Both the position numbers and the translations under genes were made by a program. The notes below the pieces were generated by a model, which was not told the origin of the DNA, did no database searches, and worked only from the letters and a program-made list of their open reading frames with translations. Shown in pieces: positions 1-6,847 of a stretch of DNA of 59,245 nt. This DNA comes from Mayfieldus sp038317345 (GTDB taxonomy: Bacteria > Actinomycetota > Thermoleophilia > Solirubrobacterales > 70-9). The DNA is taken from the NCBI GenBank assembly GCA_038317345.1, contig JBBQBH010000013.1, positions 1 through 59,245 on the forward strand, written 5' to 3'. Within the stretch, counting starts at the first letter, position 1. Each line of letters opens with the position of its first letter.

Positions 1-528
1 CCCGACGATGGTCGAGTTGCCGAGCCCGGCCTGGGCCAGCTCGTTGCCGATCTGGTAGGTCAGCGTGCCCGACTTGGAGACCACGCCGATCGCTCCCTGC
101 TCGAAGAAGTGGGCCGGGATGATGCCCACGTTTGCCTTCCCGGGCGAGAGCACGCCGGGGCAGTTCGGCCCGATCAGGCGCACCCCAGCCTCTTTCGCCT
201 TCCAGTAGACCCCCAGCATGTCGAACACCGGGATGCCCTCGGTGATCGCGATCACCGTGTGAACGCCGGCCTCGATTGCCTCCTCGATCGCCGGGGCCGC
301 GAAGCGCGCCGGCACGAAGATCATCGAGGTGTTGGCGCCCACCTCGACCGCCTCGGCGATCGAGTCGTAGACCGGAACGCCGTCGACGTCCTGGCCGCCC
401 TTGCCCGGCGTCACTCCGGCCACCAGCTCGGTGCCGTATTCGCGGTTGCGAAGGCCATGGAAGCTGCCCTCGCGGCCGGTGAGGCCGGAAACAACAAGCT
501 TCGTTTGGTGGTCGACGATGATGCTCAT
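1..528 (-). CDS. sucD: Succinyl-CoA synthetase alpha subunit, partial (cut by left edge)
   Basis: Catalyses, with SucC, reversible conversion of succinyl-CoA to succinate with substrate-level phosphorylation (TCA cycle, cytoplasm). The reverse strand translates from ATG at 528 as an N-terminal CoA-binding Rossmann domain beginning MSIIVDHQTKLVVSGLTGRE; it continues through an IGPNCPGV motif and an SKSGTLTYQ motif typical of SucD. About 176 of the usual 290-300 residues are inside the window, and the active-site His region lies beyond the edge. Its ATG overlaps the sucC stop (ATGA), so the two are translationally coupled. Identification is secure; only the C-terminus is unseen. Confidence 0.95.
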   Translation of the reverse strand, partial: MSIIVDHQTKLVVSGLTGREGSFHGLRNREYGTELVAGVTPGKGGQDVDGVPVYDSIAEAVEVGANTSMIFVPARFAAPAIEEAIEAGVHTVIAITEGIPVFDMLGVYWKAKEAGVRLIGPNCPGVLSPGKANVGIIPAHFFEQGAIGVVSKSGTLTYQIGNELAQAGLGNSTIVG

Positions 529-1667
529 GGATTCGCCAGCTCGACGACCTTCTCGGCCGCGCCGAGCATCGTCTCCTCGACCGTGAGGTTCGGGATGCCG
601 GCCTCGGCGAGCAGCCGCAGGCCTTCTTCGGAATTGGTGCCGTCGAGTCGCACGACCAATGGAACCTTCAGGTCGATCTGCTTCGACGCTTCGATGATCC
701 CCTTCGCGACCTCGTCACCGCGGGTGATGCCGCCGAAGATGTTGAACAGAACCGCGGTGACCTTGGGGTCGGAGGTGATCACCTCGAGCGCGTCGACGAT
801 CGTCTCCGCCTTCGAGCCACCACCGGCGTCGAGGAAGTTGGCAGGCTCGCCGCCAGCCTGGGCGACGACGTCGAGCGTCGACATGCAGAGGCCGGCGCCA
901 TTGCCGAGGATCCCCACATTGCCGTCCAGCTTCACGTAGGTGAGGCCCTTCTCCTGAGCCATCTGCTCCTGCGGGTCCTCGTCGGGACGCTCCTGAAGCT
1001 CGGCCAGGTCCTCGTGGCGGAAGAGGGCGTTGTTGTCGATCGTCATCTTCGAGTCCAGCACCACCACTCGGCGCTCCTCGGTGACGATCAGGGGGTTGAC
1101 CTCGATCAGCGTCGCGTCCTCAGCAACCGCCACTTCTCTCAGCTCGATCAGCAGCTTTGCGACCTGGTCCTGGACGTCTTCATCGATCTTCGCGTCTGCG
1201 GCGATCTGGCCGGCGTGCTCGGGTCCGAAGTCCTGGCCCGGCTCGATGTGACTCTTGACGAGGGCGTCTGGGTCCTTCTCGGCCATCTCCTCGACGTCCA
1301 TTCCGCCCATCGCCGAGAGCATCGCCAGGAGCTTCTTGGCGGAGCGGTCGAGGATGATCGAGGCGTAGTACTCCGACGCGATCTCCGACGCCTGCTCGAC
1401 CCAGAGGTCATAGACCGTGAAGCCGCGGATGTCCATGCCTAGGATCGCCTCCGCGTGCTCGCGGGCCTCCTCGACGTTCTGGGCGATCTTGATCCCGCCC
1501 GCCTTGCCACGCTTGCCGATCGCAACCTGAGCCTTGATCACGCAGGGAAAGCCGACCTCCTCGGCGGCTGCCACCGCGTCCTCGACGGAGGCGGCGTGGC
1601 GGCCGTCCGGCACCGGGAGCCCGTGCTTGGCGAACAGCTGCTTTCCCTGGTATTCGAGCAGGTCCAT
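525..1667 (-). CDS. sucC: Succinyl-CoA synthetase beta subunit (ADP-forming type)
   Basis: ATP-grasp subunit that binds nucleotide and succinate and pairs with SucD. The 380 residues match the usual family length (about 380-390). It starts MDLLEYQGKQLFAKHGLPVP, has the Gly/Lys-rich nucleotide loop GKRGKAGG at residues 51-58, NPL at 191-193, the CoA-ligase domain loop GILGNGAGL at 252-260 and NIFGGI near 308. The usual HAGGRGKAGG reads AIGKRGKAGG here, a mild variant. It is first in a two-gene operon with sucD (4-bp overlap). The 76-bp gap to the divergent HAD gene must hold its promoter. Confidence 0.96.
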   Translation of the reverse strand: MDLLEYQGKQLFAKHGLPVPDGRHAASVEDAVAAAEEVGFPCVIKAQVAIGKRGKAGGIKIAQNVEEAREHAEAILGMDIRGFTVYDLWVEQASEIASEYYASIILDRSAKKLLAMLSAMGGMDVEEMAEKDPDALVKSHIEPGQDFGPEHAGQIAADAKIDEDVQDQVAKLLIELREVAVAEDATLIEVNPLIVTEERRVVVLDSKMTIDNNALFRHEDLAELQERPDEDPQEQMAQEKGLTYVKLDGNVGILGNGAGLCMSTLDVVAQAGGEPANFLDAGGGSKAETIVDALEVITSDPKVTAVLFNIFGGITRGDEVAKGIIEASKQIDLKVPLVVRLDGTNSEEGLRLLAEAGIPNLTVEETMLGAAEKVVELANP

Positions 1668-1726
1668 CGGAGCGCGAGCCTACCCGACCCTGCGAGGGTG
1701 CGCCCGCGGCGAGAGGTGTCACTTGC

Positions 1727-1743
1727 GATAATGCCGCGCCCCG
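1727..1743 (+). promoter_or_regulatory. Candidate -10 element just ahead of the HAD gene
   Basis: GATAAT at 1727-1732 lies 11 bases before the ATG at 1744. No Shine-Dalgarno is visible in between. A transcript starting 7-10 bases after this element would have an almost absent leader, a common arrangement in actinobacteria. No good -35 is seen at the proper distance, so this is a weak call. Confidence 0.3.
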
Positions 1744-2430
1744 ATGCCACTTCCTGCCCTGAAGACGATTGAGTGGGTAACCACCGACTGTTACGGAACC
1801 CTGATTGACTGGGAGAAGGGCATCCTGGATGCGTTTGGGGCCGAGGCGGAGCGCGACGGCTTCAGCTTCGAGGAGAGGCCGCTTCTCGAGCGCTTCTTCG
1901 AGGTCCAGGCCGAGATCATGGCCGGCTCCTACGAGCTCTACGCCGAGGTGCTGCGCCGCACCGCCGTCAAGGTCGGGGGCGAGATCGGCTGGGAGCTGGA
2001 GCCCTCGCGAGCCCAATTCCTGCCCGACAGCGTCGAGCGCTGGCCGCCGTTTCGCGAGGCCAATGCGGCGATGGACCGACTCGCCAAGCGCTACCAGGTC
2101 GGGATCATCACCAATACCGACGACAAGTTGCTGGGAATCTCGCGCCAGCACCTGCGTACCGAGCTCGACCTCGTCGTCACGGCCCAACAGGTCCGCAGCT
2201 ACAAGCCGGACCCGACCCATTTCCGGGAGTGCGCCAGACGGATCGGCGGCAAGAAGGGATGGATTCACATCGGTGCGGGCTATGAGAACGAGGTCGCGCC
2301 CTGCCTGAAGATGAATGTTCCGGTGATCTGGGTAAACCGCCACGGCGAGAAGCTCGACGGTCGCAAGCCGCCGACGGCGACGGTCAAGAACCTCCGCGAC
2401 GCAGCGAAGAAGCTCGGCGCCGGCGGCTAG
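1744..2430 (+). CDS. HAD-superfamily hydrolase, haloacid-dehalogenase type II-like
   Basis: 228-aa cytoplasmic HAD protein. The nucleophile loop TTDCYGTLIDW puts Asp15 in the catalytic position; the motif is DxYGTL (dehalogenase-like) rather than DxDGT of the phosphatases. Motif II is TNTDD at 123-127 and the motif III Lys154 sits in SYKPDP. The last motif, around HIGAGYENEV (175-184), lacks the usual double acid, so the metal and acid arrangement is not textbook. Substrate is unknown: 2-haloacid dehalogenase or a small phosphatase are both possible. It is divergent from sucC and ends 3 bp before the convergent GNAT gene. Confidence 0.8.
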   Translation: MPLPALKTIEWVTTDCYGTLIDWEKGILDAFGAEAERDGFSFEERPLLERFFEVQAEIMAGSYELYAEVLRRTAVKVGGEIGWELEPSRAQFLPDSVERWPPFREANAAMDRLAKRYQVGIITNTDDKLLGISRQHLRTELDLVVTAQQVRSYKPDPTHFRECARRIGGKKGWIHIGAGYENEVAPCLKMNVPVIWVNRHGEKLDGRKPPTATVKNLRDAAKKLGAGG

Positions 2431-2433
2431 GCG

Positions 2434-2904
2434 CTAGAGCCACCGGGTGAGATAGAGGTTGCGGCCGCCGTCGAAGCGCTCCGAGGTGGCGCTGCTGAAT
2501 CCCAGCGACCCATAGAGCGCCAGCCCGGCGACATTTCGCTCGTTGGCGTCGAGCTGGATCCGCTTGCAGCCGCGGGCGCGGGCACGATCAACGCACGCCC
2601 TCACGAGCGCGCGGCCGGCTCCGCCACGGCGAGCGCCCTCGACCACGAACAGGTCCTCGAGCCAGGCATCCTCGGCTCCGGTCCAGACCGAGGGTCGAAA
2701 GCGAAGCTGCGCAACCCCGACCGCGGGCTCGCCGACGAGCAGGAACTCGGTGCGCTGATCGCCAAGCAGCTCGGCGACCATGCGCGCGATCTGTTGGTCG
2801 TCCGGCTCGGCCTCCCCGTAGAAGTCCCGGAAGCCGGCGATCAGCGAAGCGACCTCGGCCTCCTCGCCCGGTCCCGCCAGCCGAACCTTCGGCTCAGGGG
2901 CCAA
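2434..2904 (-). CDS. GNAT-family N-acetyltransferase
   Basis: 156-aa single-domain GNAT protein. The acetyl-CoA pyrophosphate loop reads RRGGAGRAL at about residues 92-100, after the beta4 segment AWLEDLFVVEG; the C-terminal half (IQLDANERNVAGLALYGSLGF) is the usual GNAT motif B. The start is a TTG at 2904 that overlaps the end of the upstream membrane-enzyme gene by 11 bp, suggesting coupled translation. The acceptor (amino acid, protein N-terminus, small amine) cannot be told from sequence. Confidence 0.85.
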   Translation of the reverse strand: MAPEPKVRLAGPGEEAEVASLIAGFRDFYGEAEPDDQQIARMVAELLGDQRTEFLLVGEPAVGVAQLRFRPSVWTGAEDAWLEDLFVVEGARRGGAGRALVRACVDRARARGCKRIQLDANERNVAGLALYGSLGFSSATSERFDGGRNLYLTRWL

Positions 2905-5020
2905 GCCGCTGCAACCTGATCGAGGAGCCGCTTCCGAGCACCAGGTAGACCTCGGCCCGGTTGGCGCCGCTGCGCAGGTAATGAGGCGGAATCAGCACTG
3001 AGTACGCCTCGGACCCCGCCGACGAGAAGCTGCGCCCGACAGCGGCGAGCCGCCCGTTGATCGCGACCGCGAGCGCCTCCCCGGGATCCCCGTCGGAGAT
3101 CGTTCCCCGGAGCAGCGAGGCGAGCACCGTGGGGGCCCGGGGGGCGACGTCGCGCAAACGGCTCTCGTCGTCGATGCTCACCGACTCCTCCCCCGCTGTG
3201 GAGACCGGAAGCGAGGACACCGGTCGGCCGACGAGGTCTGGATTGGGGCCAAAGCGAAGCACGGGGCCCCAACCGTCGTGCTCGCCGAAACTGCGATCGA
3301 TCCGCTCCACGTAGCGGTCCCGCAGCCGCTCCACGCGCGCGAACGGGAGGCTGGACTCACCACTCGGGCTGTTGGCTACGGTGACTCGGTTGGCGGGGCA
3401 CGGAAAGCGCTTCCACGGATAGCGAATGCCGAGGAGGCGCGCCGTCATCGGAAGGATCTCGGTCGTACAGAGATGTCGATCGACGACGCGGCCCTGGAGC
3501 TGACCCGGCACCTTGACGAAGAGCGGGATCGGGGCGATCTGGCCGAGGTTCGCTTGAGTCGGGTTGCGGCGCGGAGCGTGGGGGATCACGGCGTTGCCGT
3601 GGTCGGCGGTGACGACGATGATTGCCCGGTTCCAGAGTCCGGTCCGCTTCAGACGGGCGATCACGCTCGCCAGCAGATGGTTGGTGAAGCCGGTCTCCAG
3701 CATGTGTCGCTGCAGGGCGAGATCGGTAAGCGACCGCGGCCCGAGCCAGCGGGACCCCGCATCGAGGACGTTCTTGAACTCGCTCGACAGGTTCGAGAAC
3801 TTGCGCCCGTCCGGGAAGTGGGTCCATGGGTAGTGCGGCTTCATCACATGAATCAAGTTGAGGACGCGGCCGTCGCCATCGAGTCCCGAAAGAAAGCGCG
3901 CCATCCGCACCGACTCGGTGTCGGTCTGGCGTTGGCGCAGCGCTACCGCGAGCTGATCAGCGTTCCCAGGGGCTATGCGTGCGCGTGTCGTCTGTGCGCC
4001 GGCCTCGTTCGAGAAATTGCCGAACGTCTGGTCGACAGCCGGCAGGTGGTCGCGAATGCCGTTCGGCAGCAGAAGGTGCTCGGAGACGACGCGCAGGTCC
4101 GAAAACAGCGATCCGAGTCCACTGGTCCCCCCTGGGCGTTCCTCGTCGCCACAGAGGCTCGAGGGACAGACGTCGGTTGCCTCCTCCGCAACATGCATGC
4201 GATAGGTGCCTCCGAGCAGGGTGAAGATGCTGTTCGGCTGGTCGGAGGAGGTGGGGAGCTCCTCGGGGCCCGGAAGGGTGCCGGTGAGGATCGCCGGCAC
4301 GGCACGGGGCGTGAACCCGCTGACGGTCGTGGCACCCCGATACCAAGTGGAATGGGCGGCCAGCTCGGCGAAGGCTGGATACCTGCTCGCGTCGATCTGC
4401 CCCTCGCGGTCCATCAACGTACCGACCGGAAACTCGTCGAAGACGACCTCGACCACCGGCGTGTGGGACCGAATCCTGATCGCCGCCGCCTTTGCCTCGC
4501 TCTGCGGCAGCACCAGGTCGGAGACGTCGCTGAAGAGCAGAAATACCGCCAGCACGACGACGGGCGCGGGGATCAGCACGTCGGCGACCCCGCGCAGAAA
4601 GCGGGTGCGCGCGTAGCCGGCGGCCACGAGCCCGCCGGTCAGCAGCGCCAGCACGATCAGCACGCCGCCCGGACCGGCCGCCACCCCCTTAAAGACCTGC
4701 AGGGCAATCGCCGCCACCAGCAGGGCGACGAGGGACAGGTGAACCGCCCAGCGCAGCCCGCGATCGATTCGCGCCACGACGGCTTCGAGGGCGAGTATCG
4801 CCAAGGGAGGCACCAGGGTGAAGGCGAACGAGAAGACGAGGATGTCTGCGGCGCTGTTGCCGCGGGCGACGAAAAAATCAGCATTTCGTCCAAGCAGGTC
4901 GAAAAGCGGCTCAGCAAAGGCAAGCGCCCAAAGCGCCGCCAGATGCCCCGAGCCGACGAGCACTGAAGGGCGCCCAGGCATCGCTGACACCCGGCCGCCC
5001 TGGTCCGGTCGGCCACTCAC
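2894..5020 (-). CDS. Membrane-anchored alkaline-phosphatase/sulfatase-superfamily enzyme with Thr nucleophile (LtaS/MdoB-like architecture)
   Basis: 708 aa. About five hydrophobic segments lie between residues 25 and 165, followed by a large extracytoplasmic domain of the alkaline-phosphatase/sulfatase superfamily. Seen: metal-ligand strand VVFDEFP (Asp195-Glu196), the nucleophile segment FTPRAVPAILTG with Thr237, and VVTADHG (Asp473-His474). Aligning FTPRAVPAILTG on CCPSRTTMLTG of the neighbouring sulfatase puts Thr237 where the formylglycine Cys would be. A Thr nucleophile is the rule in lipoteichoic-acid synthase and phosphoethanolamine/phosphoglycerol transferases, so transfer or hydrolysis of a phospho-group on an envelope polymer is more likely than sulfate removal. 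It starts GTG at 5020 (ATG at 4981 possible). Paralogue of the gene at 6844-8982. Confidence 0.8.
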   Translation of the reverse strand: MSGRPDQGGRVSAMPGRPSVLVGSGHLAALWALAFAEPLFDLLGRNADFFVARGNSAADILVFSFAFTLVPPLAILALEAVVARIDRGLRWAVHLSLVALLVAAIALQVFKGVAAGPGGVLIVLALLTGGLVAAGYARTRFLRGVADVLIPAPVVVLAVFLLFSDVSDLVLPQSEAKAAAIRIRSHTPVVEVVFDEFPVGTLMDREGQIDASRYPAFAELAAHSTWYRGATTVSGFTPRAVPAILTGTLPGPEELPTSSDQPNSIFTLLGGTYRMHVAEEATDVCPSSLCGDEERPGGTSGLGSLFSDLRVVSEHLLLPNGIRDHLPAVDQTFGNFSNEAGAQTTRARIAPGNADQLAVALRQRQTDTESVRMARFLSGLDGDGRVLNLIHVMKPHYPWTHFPDGRKFSNLSSEFKNVLDAGSRWLGPRSLTDLALQRHMLETGFTNHLLASVIARLKRTGLWNRAIIVVTADHGNAVIPHAPRRNPTQANLGQIAPIPLFVKVPGQLQGRVVDRHLCTTEILPMTARLLGIRYPWKRFPCPANRVTVANSPSGESSLPFARVERLRDRYVERIDRSFGEHDGWGPVLRFGPNPDLVGRPVSSLPVSTAGEESVSIDDESRLRDVAPRAPTVLASLLRGTISDGDPGEALAVAINGRLAAVGRSFSSAGSEAYSVLIPPHYLRSGANRAEVYLVLGSGSSIRLQRLGP

Positions 5021-5087
5021 AACCGAGGATGTTGGCAGCGTCGCGCGCCTCCTGCGCGACCGCTACCCTTCCGCAACTCAGACGGGG

Positions 5088-5118
5088 GTGGGCGGTTCTT
5101 TTCTTAGGCGCCGCCCAC
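5088..5118. promoter_or_regulatory. Inverted repeat in the divergent gap upstream of the sulfatase
   Basis: GTGGGCGG (5088-5095) and CCGCCCAC (5111-5118) form an 8-bp stem with a 15-nt loop, ending 26 bases before the sulfatase ATG at 5145. A second, mutually exclusive pairing, TAGGCG (5105-5110) with CGCCTA (5125-5130), uses the loop and the 3' flank. No T-run follows, so it is not a standard terminator. An operator or a leader structure is possible; in a GC-rich spacer, chance is also possible. Confidence 0.3.
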
Positions 5119-5144
5119 GGGCTTCGCCTAGCCGAGACATACCG

Positions 5145-6833
5145 ATGACGCCGCAGAAATCGCCGCATCCGACGCTCCGTGCCCTCGTGGGCCTGCTCGC
5201 GCTCGCCAGCGCAATCGCGGTCGCCCTCGTCGCGCGCCCGAGCAGCGCGCCGGCGGCGGGAAGGCCCGACATCGTCGTGATCCAGACCGACGACCAGACC
5301 CTCGCCGACCTCTATGCGATCTACGTCAATCCGCTCACTGGAGTGGCGTCTCCGGTGATGCCGAACACACTCAGCCTGCTCGCCGGCCAGGGCATCACCT
5401 TCAGCCGCTACTACGTCTCCAACCCGCTTTGCTGCCCCTCGCGGACGACGATGCTGACCGGCCGCTACTCGCACAACACCGGCGTGCTGACCAACTTCTT
5501 CCCCAGCGGCGGCTATTACAAGTTCGACACCCACAACAACCTCGCGGTCTGGCTTCACAACGCGGGCTACAAGACCAGCCACGTGGGCAAGTTCCTGAAC
5601 CAGTACGGCGACAACGACCCGACCGAGGTGCCCTCCGGCTGGGACGACTGGCACACGGTGATCGGCGACGCGCGGCTCTTCTACGGCTACGAGACCAACG
5701 ACAACGGCGTCGTCTCGAACCCCCACGGCACCTTCGACGAGTCCACCAACAGCTATCCGGAGAAGGACGCCTCGGGCTGTCCCGACAACCCGCCGCCGCT
5801 TCAGCAGTGCAACTACCTCACCGACCTGATCACCAACGACGCGCTCAACGCGATCGGCAAGTTCGGCTCCAACCCGTTCTACGTCCAGGTCGACTACACG
5901 ACGCCGCACGGTGACATCGCCCTGCCGGGCGGCCCCGAGCCGTCGCCCCGATACCAGGGCTCGCTGCCGGGAGCCAAGGCGCCCCGGGACCCGAGCTTCA
6001 ACGAGTTCGACATGTCGGACAAGCCGGCCTTCGTGCGCCGCAACCCGCGGCTCGGCTTCGGCAAGATCGACTACATCGACCGCCGCTACGAGAACCGCCT
6101 TGAGGCTCTGCGCACGGTGGACGACGGGGTCGCCAAGATCGTCAACACGCTGGCCACCGACGGCGACCTTGCCAACACCTACATCGTCTTCATCTCCGAC
6201 AACGGGTTCTTCCAGGGCGAGCATCGCTTCGACTCGGCCAAATTCCTCGCCTATGAGCCCTCGACCCACCTTCCGCTGCTGATTCGCGGCCCAGGCATCC
6301 TGCCCGGGACCCGCAGCGGGCAGCTGGTCGCCAATACGGACCTCGCGCCCACGATCCTGAGCTGGACCGGCGCCAGCGCGACCGCCTCGATGGACGGCTA
6401 TTCGCTTTCCAAGTACATCGAGGACCCGGCGAAGCGCAACAGGGTCCCGGTGCTGCTGGAGGGGTTTACCGGCAAGGGCGAGGCGGGGGCGAACCTGCGG
6501 GCAACCGCTTCGGTGAAGGCGACGCCGCGCGATTACGAGGGACTGAGGATCGGCCCCTACAAGTACCTCCGGTACCAAAGCGGCGCCAAGGAGCTCTACG
6601 ATCTCCGCAAGGACCCTTACGAGCTGCACTCTCGGCACCTCGATCCACGCTTCCGGCCGGTCAAGCACTGGCTGGCGGTGCTGCTGCGCAGATTCGAGAC
6701 CTGCGTTGCTCGAAGCTGCAAGACGCGGGTGCGGGGCAAGATCCCCAAGCCGCTTCCGAGGCACAAGCCGAAGCCCAAGCACGGCCAGCAGCACCCGCAA
6801 CCGCACCGCACCAGCCCTAGCCCGAGCGACTAG
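5145..6833 (+). CDS. Secreted sulfatase (formylglycine-dependent, arylsulfatase/N-acetylglucosamine-6-sulfatase type)
   Basis: 562 aa from ATG 5145; a longer in-frame extension upstream has no signal-peptide logic, whereas this start gives a Sec signal (hydrophobic residues 12-35, then the cleavage-like SSAPAAG). The sulfatase domain starts PDIVVIQTDDQ (metal ligands Asp49-Asp50). LCCPSRTTMLTG carries the C-x-P-S-R formylglycine motif with Cys96 as the residue to be oxidised. ISDNGFFQGEH gives the second metal/His site. The tail after residue 530 is Lys/Pro/His-rich and probably disordered. Full activity would need a formylglycine-generating enzyme encoded elsewhere. The substrate is some sulfate ester. 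The stop codon sits inside a heptamer repeat shared with the convergent gene. Confidence 0.88.
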   Translation: MTPQKSPHPTLRALVGLLALASAIAVALVARPSSAPAAGRPDIVVIQTDDQTLADLYAIYVNPLTGVASPVMPNTLSLLAGQGITFSRYYVSNPLCCPSRTTMLTGRYSHNTGVLTNFFPSGGYYKFDTHNNLAVWLHNAGYKTSHVGKFLNQYGDNDPTEVPSGWDDWHTVIGDARLFYGYETNDNGVVSNPHGTFDESTNSYPEKDASGCPDNPPPLQQCNYLTDLITNDALNAIGKFGSNPFYVQVDYTTPHGDIALPGGPEPSPRYQGSLPGAKAPRDPSFNEFDMSDKPAFVRRNPRLGFGKIDYIDRRYENRLEALRTVDDGVAKIVNTLATDGDLANTYIVFISDNGFFQGEHRFDSAKFLAYEPSTHLPLLIRGPGILPGTRSGQLVANTDLAPTILSWTGASATASMDGYSLSKYIEDPAKRNRVPVLLEGFTGKGEAGANLRATASVKATPRDYEGLRIGPYKYLRYQSGAKELYDLRKDPYELHSRHLDPRFRPVKHWLAVLLRRFETCVARSCKTRVRGKIPKPLPRHKPKPKHGQQHPQPHRTSPSPSD

Positions 6834-6847
6834 CGACCAGCGACTAG
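6826..6847. repeat. Heptanucleotide tandem repeat (GCGACTA/GCGACCA) spanning both convergent stop codons
   Basis: Three consecutive 7-mers GCGACTA, GCGACCA, GCGACTA run from 6826 to 6846. The TAG stop of the forward sulfatase (6831-6833) and the CTA (reverse TAG) of the reverse gene (6844-6846) both lie in the repeat. Related 7-mers occur upstream of sat at 18663-18725. Confidence 0.65.

Noticed and set aside
4911..6806. 631-codon reverse frame over the sulfatase
   Set aside because: Antisense shadow; the forward frame has signal peptide, formylglycine motif and metal sites.
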